In this document: piece by piece, positions 19,888-31,200 of the stretch
Layout: every line of letters begins with the position of its first letter
How positions within the stretch are numbered: the first letter of the stretch is position 1
DNA from: Phytophthora sp. 'mugwort'
Lineage: Eukaryota > Oomycota > Peronosporomycetes > Peronosporales > Peronosporaceae
Assembly (NCBI GenBank): GCA_033558025.1
Contig: JAUCEF010000001.1
Span: 4,278,001 to 4,342,000 of the forward strand
Length of the DNA: 64,000 bases
Reading direction: 5' to 3'
The notes under the pieces: model-generated
What the model saw: only the letters and a program-made list of their open reading frames with translations
Told to the model about the DNA's origin: nothing
Database searches by the model: none
Program-made: the position numbers and the translations under genes

Positions 19888-22800
19888 ATGAATGAGCCGC
19901 AGTCCAATGCTGTTAGCGTCGACATGGACGCCGAGTTGGCGCAGCTTCTGCGCGAGCAGGAGCAGTTCCTGAGCCAGAAGAAGCAACCCGCAGCTAAAGT
20001 GCTTCGCCGTGGCGCTCCACCCAAAGTTTCGACCTCTAAAGCCCCAGAATCGGTCCCAGACGAGGGTCCACACGTGCTCAAGGGCGTCGTGGAGCGCCAG
20101 GTGGCGCCTCAGGGCCAGCAGCGCTTCCTGTTCACCCCTAAGCCCTCCGGTTTCCCCGTCGTCAAGCGGCGTGTTCCGGGTCAAAGTCTCTTCGGCCGCA
20201 GACACCGAGAGGCGAAGGCAGCAACTGCTCCACAGCAAGAGCAGGTGAAGCATTTGAACCAGGAGAACAGCGATATCGACGCTGCTAACAGGGCCAAGCT
20301 GCAGGAAATGAGCCCCCAGGAGATTCTGGAGGCGCAGCAGGAGCTACTGAGTACGTTGGACCCAATTCTCGTCGAGAAGCTGAAGAATAGAAGAAACAGG
20401 GACAAGAATGAGAAGAAGAAGAGCAAGGAGAATGTTGCTGTAAAGAAGAAGGTGGTGGTCGGAGAGTCGGTGATAAAGCATGAAGAGGAAGAGAAGCAAC
20501 TACAGAAAGAAGAGATGATCAAGAACTTAGCTACGGTCAAGACAGAAGAGGAGTTAAAGGAACAAATCAAGCTGTTACCGGCAGAGGAACGTGCCAAACT
20601 GGATTGGACCCAGAGCCCAACAAAGAAGAAGCAAGGGAAAGTTACATCTGGCAAGAAAATAGCTCGTCCTGTGGCTGAAGACGCGACGTTGGAACGTTTT
20701 GATCTAGATGGGAATACGTTGCAAGCGACAGATGCGGAGCTGCCCGTGCACTCGGGACTGTTTCACCACGGTGATGACCCGGACGCTGCTGGTTACACGC
20801 TACCGGAGCTGTTGCACCTTGCGCGCAGCTCTGTGGCCAGTCAGCGTGCTATGGCACTGACCGTCGTGAGCAAGATTTTACGTAATCGTCAACTACAGGA
20901 ACACGCAGGTCTTCCTGTAGTACCGCGAGTGTTGCCTCGTGATATGGCAATGACGCTGAGGATTGTACTGGATGATCAGAATTACACAGTACTGAGCGCC
21001 GGTATATCAGCTCTACACGCGTTTCTTGTGCCTATAGACGATGGATTTGTTGCTGATCTGTCGGAGCTGCAGCACGGTACTGTGGTGCTTCCTTCGAGAG
21101 TTCATCTGCACCGTAATGGAACTAATACGCACAGCCACAAGGTCAACGAAGTGGTTTATATTGACACAGCTGAGGCCGACGATGGAACTAGTATCAGTGA
21201 TGAGGATCTGGCGGCTTTGGACCCTGTCCAGGCACTGCTTCACATGGATTTGGGCACGCGACTACGGTATATTCTCGAGACGATCCAGTTGCCGGCTCAA
21301 GATGCTACGGAAAAGATGCTGGATATCTTGATTGCAGTATCTAGACACTCTCCACGTGCTGCTCACGAGATAAGTTCGAACGCGAGGCTGCTGCAGCTCC
21401 TGCAACAACAATACATTGAGAACGAACAAGTACTGACTTTTCAAAAGGGAAATATCCGGTCTCTGCAGCTCTCAATGAAAGTTTTGGAACTTGTGCGAGT
21501 GCTCTGTCAAGGCCAGCGAAGTGTGGCGTCTACACTGATTACGAGTGGTTTGATTCAAAGTACGAAGGGGTTTCTTGCACTAAAAGAAGTTCCTACTGGT
21601 GATGAGAATGAAGTAGCTGCAAAACTGTTTGGAGAGATGCAAGTCGAGAGTCTTCGAATCTGGCGTATACTTTTGGGATATGGTCTCGATTTCCACTGTT
21701 TCGCGTATTTGTTTCCAGCTCTTTCAGGCTTCCTGCAGACTGCTACGAACGTCTCGATTGCACGCAATTCAGCACTTTTTGCTGCGTTAGAAGCCTTCTG
21801 TGGGCTTGAATCTGTGCATGAAGCACAGCATTATTTCAATCAGCTGGGATTCTTTTTGGATGCAGCAAAGGACGACGCTATTCAGAGCATTCAGTCGATG
21901 TTGAACGAACTGGATGATGTCAAGACTGTGATATTTCTCTCCACGACGCTGAGATTCCTCACTGCCGCTAGTTTCCACGCTACAAAATACAGTCTAAAGA
22001 CTGCTGGTCTTGTAGAGGTATTGAAACTTGTGCATTCACACGAAGTGACGCGGAAACTGCTTCCTCGACTGAATGATACAGTGGCAAAGCGGGATCTGCT
22101 TCTAGCGCTCGTTCGGTTCCATCGGCAAATTGTAAGCAACGATCTGCTATCTGATGACATGGACGATGACGAAATGATGCAAATATTTGCACATGAAGTG
22201 AAAACATCTTTGCTCGCTGCCACAATTTCCGCTGTCGCTTCGTCTACTGCCAAGTTCAGCCTCACTTTGATTCAAGCATGTGAATTGACACTTGTTTTGG
22301 GAGATTTAATTACTGAGCAGAGGAACTTTGACGCAGATTTCGTACAGAAAGTGTATCATCAAGCTTTGATCCTAGTGGAACGTCTTGGAGGCGGTGGAGA
22401 ATACTTAACAGCACGTTTGTTTGCTGGTGTGCTGTTCCACCAGAGCACACTGCATTTGCTCGGCGTATTTAACGAAGAAACTGACGCGATACGTATGAGT
22501 CGCGTGCTGATTCCGATCTATCAAGCTTTGGTGAACGCTAGTCGTGAGCAAGAAGCACATTCTGCGCAGATCTTCACTGGTATCTCGAGTCTAAACAAGT
22601 TTTCGTACCATTTGCGTCTTCCCCAGGTCGAAGAAAACTATCTTCCCAGTAATTTACCTTTGCCAAGCTTCTGGATGATCTCTCCTTTGTCACGTATCGA
22701 GTACAGCAGCGGAGAAGGTAAAGATGTGAGTCCATCGCGTGCTCAAAGTGATGAGATGAAGTTAATTGTGAGTGCCACATGTCGCTTTGTGTTCGAATTC

Positions 22801-23700
22801 GAGCGGCTGGCCGTCTCAATGTCGTCTATTCCGTCGATTACCGAGTTGAGACCGGAAGACAAGCTTTTCCACTTGATGCACGTGTTTTTCGCCGGTAGTG
22901 ACGTTCTTTTCGACGACCACGTGGACGCTGCGCTCCGTCAACTGCTTCCTAAACTCGTTCAGCCGATTCTTCGCTCGCCAGGAGACTCCAGATTACTATA
23001 CGAAAGCATTTTATGGAACCTCAAACGTGTTCAAAGTCTCGAATCTGGAGAAGAAGTGGAAACTTCAAAGAATTTGTCAGTGTCTTTTACGTCCAATGAA
23101 CAACAAGTCCTGACTTTTGTGGAGAAATTGGTGGCGGAATTTACAGCTTCATCTTTTGGGAACTCGCACTTTGCTCAGTGCTTAACGTTGTTCTTAACTC
23201 GTGATTTCCCTCCGGAGATACGTAAATTTGTGTGGAAAGAGCTCCAAGAGTCCCATTTGTTGCATACGCTTGAGCTTTTTGAAGTTTCGAGCTTGGAGAT
23301 GTTCAAGCGATGTACACAAGGTGGTACTCCGCCTGATGCTAAACTGGTGCAATTAATGCAACAAGCAGTATGCAAACAACAAGTGTCACCTGCTCGTGGA
23401 GCTTTTGCCTATTCTCTGGCGATTTACCATCTCGTGGTATATTTGCTTGGAGGAGATAGTAACACGTTAAGCTTTGCGCGCCAGCATTTCGCACAGATAT
23501 TGGCAATGGAGGCGTCTCCAGCAATTTGGGGACATATCTTGAGTTATGATGTTAGCAACGCAATGTTACTAACCGATGAGCATAACGCTGTTTTAGATGA
23601 GCGTGTGGTTAAACTGCGTACACAAGCTGCTTTTTCCGCGGACCAGTTACTAACTTTTGAGGCTACCGTGTCGTTGCTTGAAGTCACAAACATTCAATAG
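19888..23700 (+). CDS. RPAP1: RNA polymerase II-associated protein 1 homologue
   Basis: Intronless, 1270 residues. RPAP1 links the newly assembled RNA polymerase II core to chaperones for nuclear import. Two diagnostic domains are seen. Near residues 145-170 MSPQEILEAQQELLSTLDP with LVEKLKNRR is the RPAP1 N-terminal motif. Near 270-320 ERFDLDGN, HSGLFHHGDDPDAAGYTLPE and ELLHLARSSVASQRAMAL form the RPAP1 C-motif. A Lys/Glu-rich charged linker lies between, and the remaining ~900 residues form an alpha-helical, armadillo-like repeat region of weak similarity. Length agrees with animal RPAP1 (about 1.4 kb residues scale). The ATG is preceded by an initiator-like element. Confidence 0.9.
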   Translation: MNEPQSNAVSVDMDAELAQLLREQEQFLSQKKQPAAKVLRRGAPPKVSTSKAPESVPDEGPHVLKGVVERQVAPQGQQRFLFTPKPSGFPVVKRRVPGQSLFGRRHREAKAATAPQQEQVKHLNQENSDIDAANRAKLQEMSPQEILEAQQELLSTLDPILVEKLKNRRNRDKNEKKKSKENVAVKKKVVVGESVIKHEEEEKQLQKEEMIKNLATVKTEEELKEQIKLLPAEERAKLDWTQSPTKKKQGKVTSGKKIARPVAEDATLERFDLDGNTLQATDAELPVHSGLFHHGDDPDAAGYTLPELLHLARSSVASQRAMALTVVSKILRNRQLQEHAGLPVVPRVLPRDMAMTLRIVLDDQNYTVLSAGISALHAFLVPIDDGFVADLSELQHGTVVLPSRVHLHRNGTNTHSHKVNEVVYIDTAEADDGTSISDEDLAALDPVQALLHMDLGTRLRYILETIQLPAQDATEKMLDILIAVSRHSPRAAHEISSNARLLQLLQQQYIENEQVLTFQKGNIRSLQLSMKVLELVRVLCQGQRSVASTLITSGLIQSTKGFLALKEVPTGDENEVAAKLFGEMQVESLRIWRILLGYGLDFHCFAYLFPALSGFLQTATNVSIARNSALFAALEAFCGLESVHEAQHYFNQLGFFLDAAKDDAIQSIQSMLNELDDVKTVIFLSTTLRFLTAASFHATKYSLKTAGLVEVLKLVHSHEVTRKLLPRLNDTVAKRDLLLALVRFHRQIVSNDLLSDDMDDDEMMQIFAHEVKTSLLAATISAVASSTAKFSLTLIQACELTLVLGDLITEQRNFDADFVQKVYHQALILVERLGGGGEYLTARLFAGVLFHQSTLHLLGVFNEETDAIRMSRVLIPIYQALVNASREQEAHSAQIFTGISSLNKFSYHLRLPQVEENYLPSNLPLPSFWMISPLSRIEYSSGEGKDVSPSRAQSDEMKLIVSATCRFVFEFERLAVSMSSIPSITELRPEDKLFHLMHVFFAGSDVLFDDHVDAALRQLLPKLVQPILRSPGDSRLLYESILWNLKRVQSLESGEEVETSKNLSVSFTSNEQQVLTFVEKLVAEFTASSFGNSHFAQCLTLFLTRDFPPEIRKFVWKELQESHLLHTLELFEVSSLEMFKRCTQGGTPPDAKLVQLMQQAVCKQQVSPARGAFAYSLAIYHLVVYLLGGDSNTLSFARQHFAQILAMEASPAIWGHILSYDVSNAMLLTDEHNAVLDERVVKLRTQAAFSADQLLTFEATVSLLEVTNIQ

Positions 23701-23726
23701 ACAATGCTCTCTTCCTTATCTTCTCA

Positions 23727-24607
23727 TTAAACAAGCGTTGGTGTGATTCTCTTTCTCTTCTTCTCGGTAGCCGCCTGAGTCTTGAACACTGGCACTGGAA
23801 TCTTAGTGTATTTAAAATAGAGCAGAGGACGCACAGTACTCTCGCTCCTGTTGGCAAGACCTCGGTGCCACACGCGGTAGTCCATGACGAGAGGCGTCCC
23901 CGCCTCCACACAAGCCGTGACACTTGGTAGGTCTTGATAACCTTCAAAGGCCGTTCCGCGAGCTCCGTTGTCATGAATATGCGACTTAATCTTCATCTCG
24001 GTACCTCCAGTCTGCTCCGTAATAGCCACCAGCGGTACGAACACATTAAGGCGATCCACTAAAGCCATTAAGAACAGGATATTAGTCAATCTTCAGACCT
24101 TATACATAAGAATACGGCTTTCTTTAATATTGTACCAGCTTCCTGGACGTGTTGATTACGGTGAACACCATCCAGATGCCAATTTTGATCAGCATCTCCT
24201 GGTCGTGAGAGGACACACCCAATGTACTCGAGGTGGTATCCGTTCGGTGCGAAGAGCTCTTTAAGCACAGGCTGCCAAGTTTTAGTCATATCCTTTAGCA
24301 GATTCATGTCGACGGGGTGCACAGTTTGCACCGTGGCCGTTAAGGGGCGAGTCTGGAAGGCAAAGGTGCTTAATTGCATGTCGATCCGACCGCCCTCTCG
24401 TACGTAGAAGCCGGGGAGACGCTCTGCATGTTCCCGAAGTTTCAAGTCGAGCTTCTGGTTCGTAGCTTCAGCCAGGAATTCCTCATAACAGTCGAGTACT
24501 TGAGTTCGTAACAGCCCCACGAGAGAAGGAGAGGCTCCGTACGTTGCGCTAGGCAACGCTACAACCCCATCGTCGTGGACAATATGGGCCAATTCAACTG
24601 CATTCAT
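23727..24607 (-). CDS. phytanoyl-CoA dioxygenase (PhyH) family protein
   Basis: Two exons, 24607-24136 and 24058-23727, joined by a GT-AG intron (24135-24059, with a TTGACTAAT branch-like site); 267 residues. The splice gives HVQEAVDRLNVFVPLVAIT in one frame. The Fe(II)/2-oxoglutarate site is visible: NWHLDG supplies His-x-Asp and VWHRGLANRS supplies the distal His with the 2-oxoglutarate-binding Arg. Such enzymes hydroxylate small organic substrates; the substrate here is unknown. A basic tail ends KKRKRITPTLV. The TTG six bases upstream is not used, since an initiator-like site (24620-24634) points to the ATG. Confidence 0.75.
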
Positions 24608-24619
24608 GGTCAAAGCGCT

Positions 24620-24634
24620 AATACTGGAATGATC
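24620..24634 (-). promoter_or_regulatory. oomycete initiator-like element of the PhyH gene
   Basis: Minus strand GATCATTCCAGTATT, 13 bp upstream of the ATG, contains the TCATTYY initiator core. Confidence 0.4.
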
Positions 24635-24768
24635 TGCACATATAAAGTTGTTTATAAATGTATCGAAATGATTAGGTCTATAAATATACAGATGTATGAC
24701 AAGATATGTATTTTACATATCTTATCTCTTTATGACGCGTCATAGGTACAGTATGAATCCGACAACCT

Positions 24769-25761
24769 TTAGCAATGCGACTGCGAGCGCATCATACCAG
24801 CATCGTCTACCTTGGACGGGTTGGAGATGAAGGAGAAGTTCGGTTCCGTCTGACGATCCTCTTCGAAGTCGTCAGTGATCTCCATGTTGTCGTGCGGAGA
24901 CGGCAGGTACACAACTTCGCTGGAGGACACGGTCTTATCAGACTTGTCCGAGTCATTCCGCTGCTCGTCGTCTTCTTCATGAGCGACGGTACGAGCTTCC
25001 GACACGGCGCCATTTTCCTTCTGGTTAACCAAGTAGGTCTTCAAGTCTACGCCGAGGAACTTGCCCAGGGCAGCGACAAACAGCCGCTTACTGCGATGGC
25101 AAGCAGGCCACGTCGTGGCAAGTCGCACACAGTCGTCAAGGAACTTTTCCAGCATTTGAGATCGTTCCTGGATGTCCTCAAGACTGGGCGGAAACAGAGT
25201 ACGACGTGGGAACTTGACAGCAATAAGTTGGTTGTACGTCGACTCGCACTCGGGGCACTGGAGACAGCGAGGACGAGTCAAGAGTTCAACCAACTCGGCA
25301 CCTGCCGATATCGACGGTTCATCGCCCATTCCAGTCAATGTGCTCCTGCGCGATGGAAGTCGGCCCCGACACGTCTTGAGGATCTCCAGCAGACGCTTGC
25401 GCAGCAGGAAGAAGCTCTGGAAACGCTGGATGCAGCGTCCACGTAGCTGTAGCTCGGCAACTGCAACGTCCATTGTATAGCGCACATGTTTGGACTCTGT
25501 GGGGCCGCGGACGACGTAGAGACCCGCAAAGTGCACCATTTTGTCCTGGCAGTTTCGATAATGAGTCTCGGGCATGCAACCCCCCAAGACGGCGGCCGAC
25601 GCGCTAATCTCGCGTGCTCGAGCGTCTGCCGCGACTTTCTGCGCCACAGCCTGCTCCAGTTGCGTGCTCGTCGAAGAGTCCGGCTCGTGTTCACTTGGGT
25701 TCGAGCTGAGCGCAACCGTTGTGGCACTACTAAGCGGCTGGAGAGTGTCGACGACCGGCAT
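24769..25761 (-). CDS. PX-domain protein
   Basis: Single exon, 330 residues. Residues ~75-240 form a PX domain, which binds phosphoinositides on endosomal membranes: ESKHVRYTMDVAV starts it, RFQSFFLLRKRLLEIL is the early helix, and KFPRRTLFPPSLEDIQERSQ is the diagnostic proline-rich loop with the following helix. A Cys pair CLQCPEC sits before the loop. The N-terminal part is Ser/Ala-rich and the C-terminal third is acidic and disordered (DEEDDEQRNDSDKSDKT), ending in MRSQSHC. Other domains are absent. Function beyond membrane binding cannot be inferred. Confidence 0.75.
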   Translation of the reverse strand: MPVVDTLQPLSSATTVALSSNPSEHEPDSSTSTQLEQAVAQKVAADARAREISASAAVLGGCMPETHYRNCQDKMVHFAGLYVVRGPTESKHVRYTMDVAVAELQLRGRCIQRFQSFFLLRKRLLEILKTCRGRLPSRRSTLTGMGDEPSISAGAELVELLTRPRCLQCPECESTYNQLIAVKFPRRTLFPPSLEDIQERSQMLEKFLDDCVRLATTWPACHRSKRLFVAALGKFLGVDLKTYLVNQKENGAVSEARTVAHEEDDEQRNDSDKSDKTVSSSEVVYLPSPHDNMEITDDFEEDRQTEPNFSFISNPSKVDDAGMMRSQSHC

Positions 25762-26803
25762 GATATTTGACTGCTGAGTCTGCTGCCGATAAGGAAATGG
25801 TCACAAAGTGTGAGGATTGAGACCGTGCGACTACTGTACATGTATTTTGGTGACCCAATTGTGGTGTGCGGTGCCGCTTGGCAGAGGCAGGACCTTATTG
25901 CCTTTCCACGGAGCATTTACCGCGCACGTTTTCTTTCCTGTCGTCCAGCTGGGCGTTGCAAGTGGCAAATGATGGATGACCAGCTCGCGACGCGCGGCAT
26001 AGAGCCGTATTAAAGCGGCAGATTTTCGCCGCTTGCTACGCCCACACCTGATGGGCTGAACCCCTATGAATATGCGTTATACCTCAGCTGCAGAGGCTCG
26101 TAGCCCACTTTTACATGAGTTGCAGGCAGTTAGGCGAGGCCAGTTGACGTCTCTTCGCGCGGAGCATGGTCAGAGACACTATCCGTCTCTCGTGAGTCAA
26201 AGACTCGGTCGTTTCCAATGCAACACTCCATGAGACACAGCTCGCTGTTTTGTGCGAGCAAATGCTCACTTAAAAGTTAGCGAACTTGATCGTGCCATTG
26301 TGTCGTGACAAAGTTCTGTCGTGACAACTCGCACACGAAATGTAGCCATGTCCAAAGTTGCAGTTTGAAACGGTTTGACACACCGCGTCGCAAATCCTGA
26401 AGTTTGGCAACATTTCGCAGCAACTTTGTCGTCACTTACTTCCTCATAAATTCTCGGTCAGCCGCGCATATAAACAACACGAAAGGCAAACGCAAAGTTA
26501 TATGCAAGTGGCTACCTACCCCCGTCTTGTCCTGCTCATATGATACACGCGCCACCAAGAGCGAGCTCACGGCGTACTCCTCATCCTGAACTCCTCCCTT
26601 TTCCTCGTCTTTTTCTCTCTCTGCTGCTTAAAATCCACGCCAGTTGCTGCACCACCAACCAGCCTGCAGTCCGTCAAAGAGACTCGGCCAGTGCGTCCTC
26701 CACCAAGAAAGTCGTCATGCTGACCAAGCAAGTGCTCCAGCTCAAGATCTCTCGTTCAAGAGCGCTGAAGAGAAATCTCTGCAGTCTCTCGGCCCCCGCT
26801 ACT
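25762..26803. other. intergenic, no gene recognised
   Basis: About 1 kb between the divergently read PX gene and the 3' end of the coiled-coil gene. Plus-strand frames here (for example 26540-27196) are antisense shadows or random. No RNA gene or repeat was recognised. Confidence 0.4.
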
Positions 26804-27653
26804 TCAGACCCCCAAGAAGTCCATGGCAGAAGACAACGCCTGCCGCGTGCGCACTGTCGCCGGCTTGGCGTCTTTGGGGTTCACTGTCGGGTCCAGGAAC
26901 CCATTGGCCGCGCTCTGCTGCGCGCGCTGCGAGTCCGACTGCAGACTGCGCACGATCACGGCCTCGTGTTTGCGCTTCTCGCTCTCTTCGCGCCGCACCT
27001 GCTTCTCAATGTCATATTTCTTCTGGTGCATGCGGTACAGCTCCTTCTCGGCACGACGAAGTCTCTCTTCAGCCATGGAACGACGCCGCGTCTCCTCCTC
27101 GAAACGAGCTTCCCAGGATTTGAGTTGCTCCTGCAACGTCGCCTTCTCCTGCTGCCATCGTCTATTATATCATATTACGATATGAGTTCACTATGATCTT
27201 CCCACTTGTACTTAAAGCGACAGGGGGGAGGTTCGACAAATACTTTGCCACTCACTTTTCGTCCTGGGCCTTCTGTGCGTCGAGCGTGATGCGATCCAGC
27301 GCCTCCTGCTCGAGGCGGCGTTCCAGGTCCTCGTTCACGTACTCGAGGTCGTTCTGGCGCCGCGCCTGGGCCTCCACGAAGCGCTTGGCGTCCGCCAGTT
27401 CGTTCTGCAGCCGCTGCACCAGCTGGCTGTCGTTGCGATGCTCGCGCTCGAAGAGCGGCACGCTGTCCATGTCTGTGCGAGGGCCAAACGAATTCCCCCA
27501 GTTGCCAGCGCCCGGAGCCTGCGTGCCTAACATGGGCAGCGACAGATCGTCCTCCGGTCCTCGTGCCAATTGCCAACTGGCCTTGGAATTAGGTTTTTTG
27601 CGGTGGAACTGAAGGAAGGAAGGGGAGGACTGTTTAAGGATGCGTTGACACAT
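26804..27653 (-). CDS. coiled-coil protein of unknown function
   Basis: Two exons are proposed, 27653-27256 and 27161-26804, with GT-AG borders and continuous phase; about 251 residues. The joined frame reads DAQKAQDEKRWQQEKATLQ. Most of the protein is one charged coiled coil with heptads such as LVQRLQNELADAKRFVE and RSMAEERLRRAEKELYRM, followed by a short non-coiled tail ending AMDFLGV. The start is uncertain. A strong pyrimidine tract with CAG near 27610 suggests a further upstream exon, possibly the frame at 27661-28060, but no donor of the right phase was found. No family was recognised. Confidence 0.55.
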
Positions 27654-27660
27654 CGTAGGC

Positions 27661-28060
27661 CTAGCCCGCGTCACCTATAGTTAGATCAAGTGTACCGGCA
27701 TTCTGCTGCAGGTTTGCCGTGCCAGACAACCCCGATGGCATCTGCAAATATGATTCGTGTGTCAAGCAGCACTGCATTGCTGTCTCGAACCTGGCCAAAT
27801 CCAGCAAGAACAGCGACTTCTGGATTTCTTGTTCTCTCGCGGCGTCTGAATTAAGGTGTGAACGGTCGACCAGGTCTGTCGTAGTGGCGAATGCGTCACC
27901 TGCACCTGCGAGTAACATGTACGTATTGGCCAGAAGACCATCGGGCAGTCTGAGGAAATAATTCTTCAGGACATGTTTCAAGGCAAATTGCGCCGAAGGA
28001 TTCGCTGCGACGCTATGATGGGGGGCACAATGCAGCCATTTGTATTTGCGAACGTTCTGA
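27661..28060 (-). CDS. possible exon or small gene (no ATG in frame)
   Basis: The minus strand is open over more than 120 codons without an in-frame ATG; it reads QNVRKYKWLHCAPHHSVAAN, then ALKHVLKNYFLRLPDGLLAN. The composition is protein-like. The LKNYFLRLPDGLL segment has a faint likeness to the LKxYLRxLPEPLL helix of RhoGAP domains; this is a guess from one motif. It may be an internal exon of the neighbouring coiled-coil gene or of a gene whose start was not found. Confidence 0.3.
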
Positions 28061-28220
28061 CATCTTGCAACATTACCTAAGAGTACTCGTTTAGACTAAA
28101 TTCGTCGATATGAACGCAAACGGCAACGATTTCTCGACACAGTGCAAGTTGCACTGGACTTAAAATGTTGTTTTCTCAGATAAATTATTATGCTGGATGT
28201 AGACTTTGCCAGCGTGACTT

Positions 28221-31200
28221 TCACAACTGGTTAGTCGTATCGAAGACGTTGCCAAACATCGCGTCAGCCGAAATCATGCCCTGTACACCACAGACACAAC
28301 GTTAGACAAGGTTTGGTCGCTCCTGCTCAATCCAATCAGACATACCATCGGAGCATACCGCACATTATCGAAGGTGCGACCATGAGCGCGTACAGCTGTC
28401 ATCAACGCCACACTCTCGTCTTGCTGCTGCGCAGCTTCGTCACCCACACACAGCTTCCGTATTTTCTTATAGAGAACACACAGCAGCGCTGCACCGATGC
28501 ACACAACAGCAATTAAATCTTGCCAGAAACCTTCGCACTCATATGTGAACCACGAGCATTGCACACAGGACGAGGCACCTGGTGCAGCATCGGCGCCTAT
28601 TGGACACGATTCACATTTTTTCAGTCCTTCTTTCGCTGAAAAGGTCCCTCGAGGGCAAATTTCGCATTGCAAAGCGCCACTTGTCGATGAATACGACCCC
28701 AGTGGGCATGGGAGACACACTCGTTCATTTCCACTCAAGTTCGAGAAAAAAGTTCCTGGGGCACATGGCACAGCACGAGTCGAAATGAACAGAGGTTCGA
28801 CCATTGACATGTTCACCATGTTGAACGACAACGCTCCGTTGAACAGATTCGCACGACCAAACTGGCGTACCAAAGCATTTTGGAAAGAATTCGACGTCAC
28901 CAGATCTGTTAGGCGGTCCACGTCACTTTGTTGACCTTTTCCAGTGCTTGATCCAGTAAGTTCATCTAGTAACTCGTCGAGTGCATTTTCCGCAGCATCA
29001 ACTGCTTGATGAATGACATCACCAACTTCCTTCTCCAAATTGCTACTATTAGTAGTCTTGGTAAACACTTCGCTGGGTGTCTCAACCGCAACAATAATCT
29101 GCGTGAATTGAGTTAAACTGGAAAGCTCTTTCACTTGTAACACGTGCAACGAACGACTTGAATCCGAATAAATTGTCAACACATCAGCCCAGGCCTGGAG
29201 CAGTATCTCGATTGGCGATATTTGAGCATTTGAGGTCTTAACGAGGTCAACACCTGCCAAGTCTAAAGCTAAGCGCGGCCACTCCACGTGGTCGTATACT
29301 TCTCCAGGTTTGGCAGTGCTGCATTCAATCCCACCAGGTAAAAAGCTGAAGGAAGGCGGTTGGCATGGAGTGCACGTTTTCGAGCCATTCATTGCGGCAA
29401 CGTGATTCGGTTCGCACAGTTCTGCTCGATGTGCACCTTCAAACTGGACGAACGAACCAGGAGGAGCCATTTCACAGTATGAAGAGCCTTTGCTAGATGC
29501 GAAGCTGCCTTTTGCGCAAGAGAAGCACATCCGAGAACCACTTTGTGCTGTGAAAGATCCTGGTGGACAAGGCTGACAAGTCCTCTGCGTACCATTGTTG
29601 AACATCCCTGGGTCGCATTTCATTGTTGTCATCGTAGCTGTATATCCCGTTTCAGAAGCTGCAACCTCAAGGCACCTCTCATTACCGAAGTCCTCTGCGA
29701 CTAAGCCGGTATCGCATTTTTTGCATTCAGTTTGCGCCGCAACTGCTGAGAATGTACCTTGGCGGCAAAGGATGCACGTCTCCGTGTTGATGTCGTAAAA
29801 ACTCCCTGGGGAGCAGGGCGAGCACTTCGCATGACCGGGTTGTGGTGCGATATACCCAACAGGACACGGTTTGCACCCCACCGATCCAGTTACGTCTTGA
29901 TAGGTGCCTTTCGGACACATCAAACACTCTGCCTCGCCCTCAATGTCCACATAGGTTCCCGCAGGACATGAAATACACATTGCCGCTCCTTTTGTGCTTG
30001 AAAACGTTCCAACAGCACATGCAGAACACCTTGTAGAGCCTTTTTGGGCAGCAAACTCTCCTGGGTTGCATAGATCACACGATGTTGCGCCGAAAACTGC
30101 CGTAAATGTTCCCGGAGGACATGGCGAGCACGAACTTGACGTACTTTCGTTCGCAAAAGTACCTGGAAGGCAGAATGTGCAGGAGTCAGCTCTCCGATTC
30201 GTAGTAGCCCCCGAAGTAGATCCAGATGGACATGGGTGACACTGTTGGTTCGTGCTTGAGTTCGAGTAATAGCCTTCGGGGCATGGTACACAGTGATCAG
30301 TAGCCTTGCTTGCAACTATTCGTTCCGATTCATCAATATATCCAGAAGTTAATAATTCCATGCCAACTTCGTTCAATTGGATGGTATAGCCGTCGCCGCA
30401 GACGCAAGTGAGGTCACTTGGCAGCAATATAGCAGGCAGCGGACATAATAAGTTGTTGTCGTCAAAGTCGGCGGGCTTTACAGAATTATATCTGGACAAA
30501 TATGATGTCAGGAACTGTAGATCACAGCGAACAACGTTTTTACTTACAGGGATGATGGAAATTCCGGAACGAGCCCCTTGAAGCCATTATTGTGAATATC
30601 GCTACATGTGGCAAGAGAAAAGTTAGCAATGCAATCAACAAAAAAAATGGATACCATCTTACAAGCGCTGCAGCGCTGACTGGTTCGATATCTCTGGTAG
30701 ATAACCCGTAAGCAAATTATTGGCAACGTCACTGTCACCACGGAGCAAGAAAAGAATAATCAGAACAGCTCGATATGTAAACCAGAGCCACAAATATAAA
30801 CATACACAATCGCTAGAGTCGAGTTCTTGTCGGGATCATGTGGGTCTTCCCGACCCCACAGCGAAAGTTCCGGTGAAATCGAGCCCGTCAGGAAGTTGGA
30901 CGACACATCACTGTGTACATATCATCATGCAAAAATCAGTAGGACAGGAATGTTGTCTTCATTTGCCGGAATCGGCACTTACAAAGACACCAGGAACTGG
31001 AATACGGGTAATTCTGGGAGGTCTCCGCGAAATGCGTTGTGGCTAACGTTGCTGGATCGCAAAAAATCAATATGTCGATGAGGAACACACTACGTCAGTA
31101 ATTGCAGGCTCAGACCTACATGGTTCGCAAAAAATCGCTTGCAAACAAACTCCTCGGTAGGTTTAGATCAATATTATTGTTAGACAAGTCCCTGTTTTAA

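Noticed and set aside
20181..20654. 157-codon minus-strand frame rich in Phe/Ser inside RPAP1
   Set aside because: It is the antisense shadow of the Lys/Glu-rich linker of RPAP1.
23727..24613. Using the alternative TTG starts for the PhyH, EF-G2, LicD-like and CFAP52 genes
   Set aside because: Nuclear eukaryotic genes start at ATG; an ATG lies 1-6 codons downstream in each case and initiator-like elements fit it.
26540..27196. 218-codon plus-strand frame
   Set aside because: It overlaps the coiled-coil gene on the other strand; its Leu/Arg-rich composition is the antisense of Glu/Lys codons, and the coiled-coil model has proper splice sites.
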